Positions 32,641-43,375 of a stretch of DNA of 64,000 nt are shown here, one piece after another. Position 1 is the stretch's first letter; every line of letters starts with the position of its first letter. The stretch lies in NCBI GenBank assembly GCA_039619475.1, contig CM077116.1, positions 24,315,191 through 24,379,190 of the forward strand, read 5' to 3'. Under the pieces are notes generated by a model, which had not been told where the DNA came from, did not search any database, and worked only from the letters and a program-made list of their open reading frames with translations. Source of the DNA: Icerya purchasi (taxonomy: Eukaryota > Arthropoda > Insecta > Hemiptera > Monophlebidae). Made by a program: the position numbers and the translations under genes.

Positions 32641-33224
32641 ACATTAAGGTTGTTACGGATTCTTCTAGAGATGGACAAAAAATGAGTTTTTTTGTTGTTG
32701 TTTTTTCGTTGTTGTTTTTCAGGCTGATTGAATGGCGCTCGATTAATTTTGAACGTTATAATAATTATTTACCAGTTTTAAATGATTCAAAGGCAGGCGA
32801 ATTGATTTTTAACAAGTTGATTTAGTAGGCTTCGTACCATAAAAAAATCGGGACTGTGCGATTCTTAGAATCATTGAGGAAACTAGCGTTCGAAAACTCG
32901 TGAATTTTTCTATCGTAACTAACGAGGTTGAACCCCGTTCGGTATCTGAATGTTCTTTGCTGGGCCTTTGGTCATCCTACCTTTATAGGAATAAACATCG
33001 GAATGCAATACTTATAGTTGTGAATTCTTTAAAATTAATCCGAGTGGAGATCTGGGTGGTTTTCATCTGTATCGTTTTGCAATATTAAATTCATTTACGA
33101 ATGTATAATAATTCGCCCATAGTTGTTTTATTTTCCACCCTTTGTTAGAGCGAACCTCATTTAACAAAAGTCGATTAAAGTGATTATCGCTAACACTAGA
33201 AACAAGCCGATGAAACTGTTTTTA

Positions 33225-33345
33225 TTATACCAACAGGCGGAAAGTAAGAAAATCAGTATAGAGGATGAATTCAGCAACGGTCGGCTGGTTTCTGTAACTG
33301 ATGCAAACCGATGGAAACAAGCGAATGTATTTTGAAATTGAAAGA
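33225..33345 (+). pseudogene. mariner helix-turn-helix fragment
   Basis: The + frame reads ESKKISIEDEFSNGRLVSV followed by TDAN. It matches the family segment G-ES-EDE-RSGRPVSVTDAN that closes the first helix-turn-helix of many mariner transposases. The reading is lost after about 25 residues. No catalytic motif, terminus or TA flank is found, so this is a small old fragment. Confidence 0.45.
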
Positions 33346-33770
33346 ACAGCATACTGAAAACATTCTAGAAGGCACGAATAATATGCGTTCTTAATGTTCT
33401 GCTGAGTCGCTAATGTTTTAATGCTTCGGGTAATCAACAGGACTTTTACAAAGTTTATATCAAATCGCGCGTCGGATTTGCCACCATACGATTTTCCTTT
33501 TCTCTTATGTTTGTGGGGAAAAAAAAAAAACTATCAAGAGAGTTTGGCAAAAAAAAGGATGCTATTCTAGTAAAACTGATTTTATTTTTTGTTTTTCCTT
33601 TTAATAATAGGAATAATTGATTGATTGATTGATTACGGCATCCGTTCAAAAGTACACTTTATTTTCGGTTTATAATTTACCGTTATAATTGTACCTATTA
33701 ATTCAGAATTATCTTTCATTTCACAGTCCACCTGAGTAGTTGTAACGTATATGTACATATTTTTATGTAT

Positions 33771-33818
<48 letters not shown>

Positions 33819-36800
33819 AGGTAATTTGTAATTAATTATTGCTTTTTCTGTTCTCTCATTGTGTGTTAAAATCACTAATTAATATGAGATCAGTTGAACA
33901 TGCGACGTTGCTAAAAGAGGTGCTGCTGCTGCTGAAGTTCATTTAATTCTTTTACGTCATACAGAAATTATTATCCTATTTCTCGTGTGTTTTGTGCACT
34001 TATATTAACTGATGAAACGGACTTGCTCGAAAAATAGAATGCTATACGTCGCGATTGTTCCTGTTTTCGCTCATTGTTTTATCACGAACCGTTTTATTTA
34101 TCTGTATAACCTTTATCTGTACCAAGAACAAGAAGTAGCAGATAAATCGTATTTTTACTTTTCTTATTTTTTTTTCGTCTCGCTGATTAACCATCGCACT
34201 ATTTCCATATGATATCACTACTAGAGCCGAGCCGGCGGCATCTTGTTTGAAAATAATTAAATCTTTATTATTAATTTGTAATAGTTCGTTCGTCTATCGA
34301 TATTTATAGGAAAGAGTGAAGAGGTCGCAAACTTGGAAACAAAAAGAAATCATTTGCCCAACTGTTTGACGTAAATTTTAAATTTAACTCACAATAAAAT
34401 GATGCAGTCGTCTGCTTAATTCAATTGTCAGCGAGGAAAGTTTTTACGTTTACTACTCGGTTGAAGAAAACTGACAAGAAAGAAAAAGTGTTGTTATCAT
34501 TATTTCAGAGAGAACATATTTCCTATTGTTTTTTAACTTTTTTTTTTTTTTTTCTTCTCCCTGTATTCAAGGTGATTACGTAAATATTACGATATGCGTA
34601 CATTTTAGGGGAGACCATTTGTTGCCAATTGAGGTCGTATTACTAATTTTTTAAGTAATTGTCTCTATTTCAAATAACCGGCGAATTTATGCGTTTTATT
34701 TGTCGGACTCCTCGAAGAGTAAATAATTTATTCGTTTGTGACAATAAAATTATATATTATTCGATATTAGGTAAGTTTACGAAGAATGCTATTTAAATTT
34801 AATGCACACGGTCGAAATTACGAAATTACACGGAATAGTGAAATTAACTTGTATCAGACGGGGTCGGTAGATAAAATAAAAAGTGATTGTTAACGATGCA
34901 GAAGCGTTTGTAACATTACAGCAGTGCGCCGTAATGTCTCCCGATCATTTTCTTTTTAATATAAAATAAATAAGAGAAAATACGTAAATTTGCGCATATT
35001 CTGATGTTAATGAAATGCAAGCAGATGGGAAAAATGCTGATTTATGTTGCGTATAAGTGTCAAATGATCATGCAAATGGTTTTCGGTAGTTTAAGAAAAG
35101 GAAGTTGGATTGTAAAATTTAGATTTTAAAATTTGAAATATAATGATGCTAAGTTAATAAAAAGAGCGAATGTAAATAGGATCCAACTTATATGCTAAAA
35201 GGGAAATTTAAAAGAAGCAATTTTTTGAACGAACATATTCTTACTATTCGCCGCTGGGTTTATATTCAATTAAATAAAGAAGATAAATAATATATATACC
35301 ACGTAACGTTACCGATTGCAATTGATACGTTGTCAAACCGGAAGCGGCTTTTTCTCTCCATATTTTCGAATAAATAAGTTTGATATCTAACTTTCAAGAT
35401 ATTTCGTTACTAGCGTAGTATTTATAAATTCTTTACTTGGTATGAATTATTTTCAGAGGATAAAGTTACTTTATATACAAAAGGAGATGCTCAGACAGAA
35501 TTACGGGCCCGAATGTTGAATTTCAGTCTGCGCAATCTAAGCTGTTTCGCGAACTGGTCGAAGTTTTGTGATGTTCATGTGGAATGAATCGAAGAATAGA
35601 AGGCAGGGAACCCTTGTTGAAGTCGGCGGTGTACAATTTACTTTGATAGTTTCAAAAAAAAAAAAAAAAAACAAAAAAACGCAACTGTATGCATTAGGAA
35701 CATTTCTTAGTCCATTGATGATTTTTGATCGCTGAGTAACTTTGCAGAAGGTTAAAATCGCTTCTGTAGCAGACGGATTGTTTTTATTAAGTAACCTAAC
35801 TTCACTTACGTATTTTATAATTCTAATTCAAACCGTCCATTATGCCAAATATGTTTGTGTTATTTTTATTTTTCAAGAGAGACAGATTATTAATGACTTC
35901 AGGTTATCGGCATGTCTACTGTATAACACCACCGACAGTTATTAAAAATTCGGTTTCTATTTTCCTCTAAAAAGATGTATTCAAATTAGAAAATCTAAAT
36001 TATAAAATGCGGCTAAAGCATATTAAAAGCGTTTTAATTTGGCTGCAAAATGGTGTTCACTGTACAAGTTGCGTAGATGTTGCAGAGCCGTAGCATGCAT
36101 TTTGAACCGTTGGAAAATACGCAGTTTGTGAAAAATTTCTACTGATTTTTTCATCGGATTGAAATTTTTAACTTTGAAAATATGTATCGGAAAGGGTTCA
36201 CTGAACATCTATTGACGCAATGGATTTCCCAGTGAGGAGAGGTCTATGGGAAGATGATCATTGCAGGATGTCTAGAAATATATTTTCGGAGACACTAGGA
36301 AATATACGCTCTTTTTTTTTTTTTTTTCCCCCGTGGACATGTAAAAAGAACAAAAAAACGTCAAATACAATTATATTACACGTGATTCAAAACCTCATTG
36401 AGAAAATGAACCTAAGTAGAAATTTTCCCTTTAAAATAATTATTTTATAGGGGAGTGAGGCTATTTTATTAGCTCGTTCTTGAGAGCGCCGACATTGCTA
36501 TTATCATATGCCGCTGAATATTGTTTCTGCGAGCTGAATTGAGAACATTTTAAGGGTGAGGGGGCGAAATAATTCATAATTAGTGTAGTGTTTCCGGGCG
36601 ACATAGCGAAAAGAATATAAGATATTATTAATAACTACGTGCTTCGCTTATCATTAGACAAATTGGAGCGGTGTTATCTATTTTTGGTAGGGGTGTGATA
36701 ACAGTTTTATGCTTACTTTACATTGTTTAGATAAGTTTACTATTTCTTTATAATTGTTTTTATAGTTTTGCTTACCGCGTAGATTTTTTTCCTTCAAATG

Positions 36801-36889
36801 TTGCTAATTTAAAGTTCGTGTACTTTTTCGTTGCTCAAAATGTAGGCTTTAAATGTGATATTTTTTTAGCTTATTTCGTTTATTTCCCT
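33346..36889. other. AT-rich non-coding stretch with microsatellite
   Basis: It contains (TA)n at 33773-33816, (GATT)n at 33617-33635 and (GCT)n near 33923. A GC-richer segment at 35490-35654 ends in an A17 run plus A7 (35655-35680). That could be the 3' end of a retrocopy, but I recognise no protein in it. A frame at 36023-36208 (-) is unidentified. Confidence 0.45.
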
Positions 36890-36916
36890 CTTTTTTTTTT
36901 TTTTTTTTTTTTTTTT
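36890..36916. repeat. poly(T) tract of about 26
   Basis: A nearly uninterrupted T run after CCCTC. It could be the complement of a retroposon tail, but no element is recognised beside it. Confidence 0.6.
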
Positions 36917-37011
36917 GTGAAGGCTTAACGCCTCAATATACCATACACCATATCTTCATCAATTACAGTTTACGTGTATATGCGTGTGTATATATATATA
37001 TCATCATCATC

Positions 37012-37220
37012 TAGCTCACTCGAAATTCCGAGTATGAGTTATCTTCTAATTCGGAGGAGAATTAAAGGATAGGTAGACGCGCAGTTGGAATCACGTAAGC
37101 AGGAACGCAACGCCTAGCTTTCGTGCTGCCGACAACGTGAGAAAAGTACCAATGGCGAGGTGAAGCCAAGGGGACTGGCCTTTACTCACGTTGATGCGAT
37201 TGTTCGCCGGCTGAGTGTTG
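37012..37220. other. unidentified GC-rich block beside the mariner
   Basis: About 200 bp much GC-richer than the neighbourhood lies between a TATATATATA/ATCATCATC tract and the (TA)n in which the mariner is inserted. Short flanking TA microsatellites on both sides suggest another small dispersed element. No open frame is recognisable. Confidence 0.35.
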
Positions 37221-37232
37221 TATATATATATA

Positions 37233-38551
37233 CACCCTGTCAAGAAAGTATCGGGTATTGTCAATTTAAATCTCCCGGGTAATAGCTAGGCAGATAATTT
37301 TTTTTTTCCAGGTTGGTACAACTGTTTTGTATTATGATGCCTATTTTTAGCGCGATCTGTCAACCAGTGTGTTTACAGCAGCTGTTAAAATCAGTCGACC
37401 TTGAAGTGTTTTGTCGAAGTTTTACAATGAGTGAAAATATTGAACAACGTACTTGTGTTAAATTCTGTGTTTCGAACGAAATTTCTTGTGCCGATACACT
37501 GAAAATGTTACAGAAGGCTTTTGGTGAATCTGCTTTATCAAAAACGCGGGTTTACGAGTGGTACAGAGCGTTCAAGGATGGTCGGGAGACGGTCGAAGAC
37601 ATGCCTCGCTCTGGACGGCCTTCAACGAGTGTGACCGATGATAACGTCGATAAAATCAAGGAAATCGTTGCTGAAAATTGTCATGTGAGCTTGAGAGAGA
37701 TGGCTCATGGATTGGGCATGTCACACGAGAGCGTACGTACGATTGTGCACGAAAAATTGGGTATGCAACGCGTTGCGGCTCGGCTTGTTCCGAAAGACCT
37801 GAATTTCTTTCAAAAAAAGTACCGAGAACAGGTAGCTGCAGACATGCTGGATCGAGCCAATTTGGATCCTACCTTCTTGGAAAAGATAATTACTGGTGAC
37901 GAGACATGGGTGTACGAGTACGACACGCTTACGAACCAGCAATCGTCCGAATGGCGGCCAATTGGCGCGCCAAAGCCGAAAAAACCTCGCCAAAGCCGAT
38001 CGAAAGTGAAGATCATGTTGATTGTTTTCTTCGATATTCGAGGCGTGGTACACTATGAATATGTGCCAGCCGGACAGACAGTCACCAAAGAGTTTTACTT
38101 AAGTGTTTTGAGACGTTTGAGAGAGGCTATCCGTCGTAAACGTAACGATTTGTGGGTCGACAAGTCTTGGATTCTCCATCACGATAATGCGCCGTCTCAC
38201 AAAGCCATAATTGTGAATGAGTTTTTGGCCAAACACTCGGTAAATATCATCGAACAACCGCCGTATTCACCAGATTTAGCACCCTGCGACTTCTTCCTAT
38301 TCTCAAAACTCAAATTTCCGCTACGGGGAATGCGCTTCGAATCGATTGATGACATCAAGACGAATGCGACGCGAGAGCTAAAGGCCATCCCGGAAACCGC
38401 CTATCAGAAGTGCTTTGCCGAGTGGAAAAAGCGTTGGCATATGTGCATCGCTTCGAATGGATGTTATTTTGAAGGTGACAAAATAAATTTGGATGAAAAT
38501 TAAAAATTGTTCGTTTTATTTAACAATTCCCGATACTTTCTTGACAGGGTG
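37233..38551 (+). mobile_element. complete mariner element with intact ends
   Basis: A 1319 bp element has inverted termini starting CACCCTGTCAAGAAAGTATC. The two ends match at 28 of the first 29 positions, then diverge. It is flanked by TA on both sides within (TA)n tracts, as mariner always targets TA. Its right flank runs straight into the TA tract of repeat B (38552), so it inserted into that microsatellite. The short TIR-to-ORF distance, near-identical ends and unbroken transposase make it the youngest-looking element in the window. Confidence 0.92.
37427..38503 (+). CDS. mariner transposase, apparently intact
   Basis: Encodes a 358-residue DNA transposase that binds the element ends and cuts and rejoins DNA in the nucleus. 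I chose the ATG at 37427 (MSENIEQRTCVKFCV), which matches the usual mariner start. The frame is open back to 37313, but those residues are not family-like. Residues 1-60 and 70-115 form the paired helix-turn-helix DNA-binding domain (EDMPRSGRPSTSVTDDN between them). Catalytic Asp are D158 (TGDETW), D253 (HHDNAPSH) and D288 (SPDLAPCDFF), giving the D34D spacing of true mariners. YSPDLAP is intact; the WVPHEL linker is changed to LVPKDLN. The C-terminus ends IASNGCYFEGDKINLDEN, close to the mariner group from which SETMAR- and GVQW3-type insect and mammal proteins derive. No stops or frameshifts are seen; activity is untested. Confidence 0.93.
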   Translation: MSENIEQRTCVKFCVSNEISCADTLKMLQKAFGESALSKTRVYEWYRAFKDGRETVEDMPRSGRPSTSVTDDNVDKIKEIVAENCHVSLREMAHGLGMSHESVRTIVHEKLGMQRVAARLVPKDLNFFQKKYREQVAADMLDRANLDPTFLEKIITGDETWVYEYDTLTNQQSSEWRPIGAPKPKKPRQSRSKVKIMLIVFFDIRGVVHYEYVPAGQTVTKEFYLSVLRRLREAIRRKRNDLWVDKSWILHHDNAPSHKAIIVNEFLAKHSVNIIEQPPYSPDLAPCDFFLFSKLKFPLRGMRFESIDDIKTNATRELKAIPETAYQKCFAEWKKRWHMCIASNGCYFEGDKINLDEN

Positions 38552-38755
38552 TATATATATATCAATTACAACGTCATTCTTAATCATGCACCCACTCGAT
38601 TTTGTAATAAAAATATGTATCGTGCCGGTTAGAATGGCATTGTAAATTTTGACCATTTTATACGAAGTATAGAAAAGATAGAGAAAATGTAAACAAGAGA
38701 GGTCAAGGGGCAGCTCCTTGCGAAGCCAAAATTGCCGAGTGTATATATATATATA
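38552..38755 (-). mobile_element. repeat family B, copy 2
   Basis: The reverse complement starts in TATATA and continues ACTCGGCAATTTTGGCTTCG, the GCCCCTTGACC block and the CTTCGTATAAAATGGTCAAA block. It ends GAATGACGTTGTAATTGA followed by TA. It is about 200 bp because it lacks the internal TTACATAAAATTG repeats of copy 1. Its distal TA tract hosts the mariner insertion, and its other side abuts the 5' end of repeat A copy 2. Confidence 0.7.
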
Positions 38756-38764
38756 GAAATGATA

Positions 38765-39598
38765 CCGTTTGCTAATTTGAGCTTTAAGGGATGCCAACCA
38801 CGAGATCTTTTCGGACGCGTAAATTTTATTTTATTTATTTATTATTTATGAATTTAAGACTGAAATTTAAAAATTATTTTTTTATTTTCCAATCGCCTAC
38901 AAAGATTTTTCTTTACCAACCGGCCGCTGAAGATACACAATTAATATAAGTACGACGTAAAACAATGATTATATAGTTATAAATAAATTGGTACGTATCA
39001 CTGTTTGTCAACGGTGGTTCTGGAACACTGCGATAATGAGTTCCAGGAAGACGATCCTCTCTTAGTGCTGGACGATGGGGTGAACTCGATTTAATTCGAT
39101 GCCGCGTGGTTTGGTAATTTTATAATTAATCTCCGCGTAATTTAAATTTTAATACAACGATTCTGACGGTCGATCATTTACTACTTCGCGCTGTAGACGG
39201 GTTGATTCTTAACAAAATTAATTTTCTGTTAACGGAGATCGTTTTCGCGACTCTTTGCGGACGAACTAAAACTGTTAATAAAAAAAATCTTCTACCAAGA
39301 AGGTTCAACAGCGACTAACTGCTACCTGACTTCCATTTTCTATCTGTGCCTCATCATTTAACTTGTCTTTTGTTCCAGCGGGAACCAATCGCCTCCATTT
39401 CTCCAATCATCGACCTTTCTCTAGACTGAACACATGGTGGTAGTCTTTTTACCCCCGACCGACAAACAGGATTTCAATTTCGGGCACATTTACTCTCGCA
39501 TCACCTATTCTAAATTATTTTTTATTTTTATGTTACTTTATTCTAATTTCTTATTTATTTGAAATTTACCCTGAGCTCATGTAATGTGCACATTAACG
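38765..39598 (+). mobile_element. repeat family A, copy 2 (solo-LTR-like)
   Basis: It shares with copy 1 (12407) the blocks AGGGATGCCAACCAC, CAACCGGCCGCTGAAGA (copy 1: CGACCGACCACTGAAAA) and ACATTTACTCTCGCATCACC, and the terminal TGTAATGTGCACATTA near 39581-39596. It has no nested B and no fold-back, so its about 0.83 kb gives the uninterrupted size. It is non-coding. It faces copy 3 (minus) across a 260 bp LINE fragment. Confidence 0.6.
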
Positions 39599-39856
39599 TA
39601 TACTGAGGAATTGTAATTGATTTTATGACTGTTTAATTTCTCTCGTAACGATGCTGAAAGGCCTCTGCGATATGTGGCATAACTCCGACATTCTTGTAGA
39701 ATATGTTGTATCGATAGTAAGATGTTACACCAATTACACCAATGAACTGGACTATTACTCAGCAGATGGCTATATATGTAAGGTTTGTATGGTCAATCCT
39801 TAGTCTGACGATATCCATCTCCTTTCGTGCAATAGAAATTCTAACGTTTTTTATGT
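39599..39856 (-). pseudogene. LINE C-terminal Cys/His end (RNase H-type LINE)
   Basis: Minus-strand frames read DIVRLRIDHTNLTY (the R-R-GHT-LTH block). After a frameshift they read HLLSNSPVHWCNWCN and SIQHILQECRSYATYRR, the C-x2-C...H-x4-C motif that ends ORF2 of RNase H LINEs. It is the downstream continuation of the LINE at 40770-41480, separated from it by repeat A copy 3. Frameshifted and dead. Confidence 0.65.
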
Positions 39857-40765
39857 TGTAATGTAACCATTACACGGTCTAAAGGTAAAATTCAAATAAT
39901 AAAATAAAATTATAATATAAATTTAAGAAATTTGGAAAAGGTGGCACGAGAATAAGTGTGCGTGTGTGTGAGATGCTGTCGTTGGTTGGGGTTGCCAATC
40001 ATCAATTACCGCAAGAAGAAGCAGCGTGTACCTGATTTGATAATGGCCAGCGGCATGGGGCGGAATGGAAAAAGAAAATGACCAGAGATTGAAAGAAGAT
40101 TTTTTTTGTTAATTATTAGTCGCGTTTCAGCCTTGGGGTTCAAATAATTGCTGCTCTTTAGTCGTCGTTTTACTTTCCAGCATGAAATGTCTCATTTTTT
40201 TTTTGAAACAGTTCCTGTCGTCGGTGCAAGAAGTAGATTCGCCGTTCGTAGCAAGTCGCTTGTGTTTGTCTTGCTTCGGAAATTGTTTTCATCAGTAGAA
40301 GTTAACGTTTTCCCGAAGTCATTGTCGGGTATAAAAGTTTTTTAAGGCGCGATTAATCAGACGTCCATAGTCGTTAAAGTGTCGTGGGCGTAGGTTGTGG
40401 AATTTAAATTAAAAATAATAAAGTATCCTGTTCTCCATCTATGTCCTGGACGTCGCAACAGCAACGGATTCCATCGTATCCTGCCGCCATCGGATTCTAC
40501 GCCGACAACGGTGATACGCACCATTTTATTTTTATATTTTATAATCGTTGTTTTTCGCTGTGTTATACGTATAATAATGATAATTAATAATTGCTTTTCA
40601 GTGGTCGACCGGTAACGAAAGATTTCTGTAGGGTATCGGTAAATATATGGATAAAAATTCAAATTGATCATTTCGTTCAATAATAATAAAAAATAAATAA
40701 AATCCACAAGTTTGAAGAGATCTCGTAGTTGGCATCCCTGAGGGACGAATACCATACCGTTTTAA
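39857..40765 (-). mobile_element. repeat family A, copy 3 (solo-LTR-like)
   Basis: On the minus strand it runs from a CTCAGGGATGCCAACTACG block (5' side, near 40740) through GGTCGACCACTGAAAAG (near 40605) and GGTGCGTATCACCGTTG. It ends in TGTAATGGTTACATTACA at 39874-39857. The 132-codon minus-strand frame at 40357-40755 lies wholly inside this repeat and is not conserved in the other two copies, so it is not called as a gene. It splits the LINE relic. Confidence 0.6.
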
Positions 40766-40769
40766 TATT

Positions 40770-41480
40770 TAACTCCATTAAGAATCGGATGACACGATCA
40801 ATGAGTGGTGAAGAGGAGTCTGAATCAAGGAGTTGCATAGACTACTGGGAAAGTGTTAAAACTGGGATATTCCTTTAAGAATTACTTTCGTGGATATACT
40901 GCAAACAGAGGAGGTTAGCCATTTATTCCGCGGACAATGGAGAGAAGAAGCTTGGGAGAGAAATATTTTAGACGGCTATTAATGGAAAAGACGCTTTCTG
41001 CTCCGTCTTTATAAGCAGACCCATTTGTATAGCAGACATCGTTATGATGGAATCGAGCCGAGATATCTTTAAGGCGTTTGTTGATTGTTTCCCGATATCG
41101 ATCTTTTTTTCAGATTATTCTTGTGACACGTCCCATTCTATGTGTAATTAATACAATTAGAAGTCATATTATATTGGAGTACTTCCGCGAATGATATTTT
41201 TATGGACAATGCCGATGTCGTACGACTGGAGAATATTGAAGAATCTAGATGGCAGGTTGTTACGCGGGGTGTGACTGGTGAATATAATTCAACGTTAAGT
41301 GGGTAGGATTTACTAACACTGATGCACTGTAATTCGATATCAGGAGTTTTTTTGGCGAACATAAAGTCATGTTTCTCACCTATGCTGTGTAATTTGGAGC
41401 ATAAACAAGTACGAAATGCTCCTAGTGCAATATACAGTGCTGATTGATGTATTGAATCTATCATCCGTGGTGGAAACAGG
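40770..41480 (-). pseudogene. LINE reverse transcriptase thumb and RNase H start
   Basis: From about 41465 downward the minus frame reads MIDSIHQSALYIALGAFRT, the conserved thumb block LD-IHN-ALR-A-GAFRTSP of RNase H LINEs, then about 90 less conserved residues to a stop at 41138. Past the stop the frame resumes with the first RNase H motif VCYTNGSAYKDGAE (family YTDGS; Asp changed to Asn) near 41050. Later comes a degenerate DSDSSSPL region near 40810. Repeat A interrupts it at 40765 and the C-terminus lies at 39599-39856. Its more N-terminal portion is found inverted at 41480-41719. Confidence 0.7.
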
Positions 41481-41719
41481 TGACAAACTTTCATATTTTG
41501 ATAAAGTTAGATTTTTCAGTTTGCACAAAAGATGATATTCTTAGGGCGCCACGTTTGACAACAAACTTAACATCAAAAAAGTATTCAAATGTGCTGCAGA
41601 TGATAAACAATAAACGTTTTAGATTACGTAACAGCGCTCTAATAAAACTATGTCAATCGCTTATTATATGTAAAATCGATTATTTAACTTTTAAAACATC
41701 GCGAATACGCGATAAATAA
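41480..41719 (+). pseudogene. inverted 5' segment of the same LINE
   Basis: The + frame reads LTSKKYSNVLQMINNKRF then LRNSALIKLCQSLIICKIDY. It matches the palm/thumb stretch (K-KC-N-L-L..WG..R..LL-LY-SL--SK-DYG) that immediately precedes the thumb block IHQSALYIALGAFRT. That next block lies on the opposite strand right beside it (41480 downward). The adjoining protein segments are therefore in opposite orientation, with the more 5' one inverted. Confidence 0.65.
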
Positions 41720-43375
41720 TACAATTTATTATAACGTCTTACAATCTCATAACATTTCCTGAATATACAAAAATGATACTTTTTATTAATATAAATGTAT
41801 CACTATTATAAGACACCAACATGTTTCAGATCTATTCGTAGTTTAAATGTTTGTGTTTCGTGTTTGTTTATAATTTAATATATTAATAAAAATATCCGAT
41901 TGTGTTAGCGTTTTGTACACATTAAAAAAATAATATTTAGGCGAATCTGTAAATGGGTAATTGATTCGGTTGGGGAAAAAAGACATACAAAAGTAAAAAA
42001 AAAAAAAAAAACAGCTAAAAAGCACGATCTTTATTTTGAATGTTACAAATACATCAAAAAGCTTGTTTAAATCAAATTATTTCATATGTTTGATGTTCCG
42101 GGAACATCAAGAGAGAAGTAAAATTAGCTGAACAACAGGCTTTGGAATTTAAATGAATTTTTAGTGTTGTAGATAGGAGCGAATGCGTGAAGTTAATCGC
42201 AACAAAACCACTTTCAGAACAAGCGAGGTGTTAAGACCGATTAATTATTTTATAATGCTAGAGAATTTGATAAACGCTAAAAGATTGTGATTCATGAGAT
42301 CAGTAATCTTTTATAGCGAAAAAGAAAGAATATAATGTAAATGTACACTTTTGTTGCCGAAATTGGGTTTATGAATTTTTTTACATCTTTGCATAACAGT
42401 AATTGGTTTCATAAATGCACTTAGCCTTTGTAGTGGAATCATTTCCGTCAATCATTTTTAAATTTTACGATGTATGAACAGTTCGAATGATTACAAATTA
42501 TGTTGTTCTGTAGGAGTTGCAAATTGAAAGTAATAACTTTATGAGGAAATAGAATCTAAATGTTATGCCCCCGAAATAATGGTACAAGGAGAAGGTTGTT
42601 TTTTTTTTTTTTAATTTGTTTGCCATTACAATTGCACCATTTCCGGGACGGAGAAGATAGTGTATAATTTGTATTAAAATTGGTGAATAAATATATTTTT
42701 TGGATCATTTAATTTATTTAATTTTATAATCAGAAGCATAAAACACATCGATAATCGCGAATTGTTGGATTTACTGCTTCAATTATTGTACTTATTGAAT
42801 TTATTCACTCGAAGTCATATTACGTTCTACTACATACATATATGTTACCGTGCTCGATATGTATTTAACTTGTTTGATGCCATACCAGTAATACAATTAA
42901 ACACATAGCTTTCGATGTTTTAAGAATGAGTAGGAAGAATAGATAAAGGGGTATGCAACTGACTTGCGAAGAAAGAAAAAATGGCAAATGAAGATGAAAT
43001 ATTGTGCGAACTAAAGTTTTTGAGCGAATGATGGAGTAAAAGATTTTTTTGTTGTTGTTGCTGTAAATATAATTAACCGACATCAAAAATAGGAGGATGT
43101 TCTCAATTCGACTGTATTCTTTTTTTTTTATGTGCGCTACCTCAGAATTTTTTTCTAGGTGAACCGATTTTTATGATTCTTCTTTTATTTGAAAGCTGGC
43201 GCTTCTCATGTGGTCCAATTTAAATTTGATCAAGATCTGACCAGTAGTTTTTGAGTTATCCTTAATAATGCGGGAGATTGACGCTTTGGAAAATTGAGTC
43301 TTTTTGGATGATTTTCATTCATGATTGGTTTCACTTTCGAGTTAGATTGAGCTTCGTTTTTAGTTTTTTTAATAT
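41720..43375. other. AT-rich non-coding stretch
   Basis: No gene. Contains the 21 bp palindrome at 42090, a (GTT)n tract near 43050 and an unidentified GC-moderate segment at 43130-43340. Confidence 0.5.
42090..42110. repeat. 21 bp palindrome containing TTCCGGGAA
   Basis: TTGATGTTCC and GGAACATCAA are perfect inverse complements around a single G. The core TTCCGGGAA matches the STAT-type site TTC-N3-GAA. In isolation it is only a sequence pattern. Confidence 0.5.

Noticed and set aside
33633..33875. 80-codon minus frame rich in Tyr-Ile repeats
   Set aside because: Translation of the (TA)n microsatellite at 33773-33816.
35490..35680. Processed pseudogene ending in an A-run
   Set aside because: The A17 run is suggestive, but no recognisable protein precedes it and no target duplication was found. 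Mentioned only within the spacer description.
37313..37426. 38-codon upstream extension of the mariner transposase
   Set aside because: Mariner proteins begin at the MSENIEQR-type start. The upstream residues are not family-like and probably form the 5' untranslated leader.
37721..38053. 110-codon minus frame opposite the mariner transposase
   Set aside because: A shadow of the conserved coding sequence on the other strand.
40357..40755. 132-codon minus-strand open frame
   Set aside because: It lies wholly inside repeat A copy 3. The homologous segments of copies 1 and 2 do not keep the frame, and the residues do not resemble a known protein.
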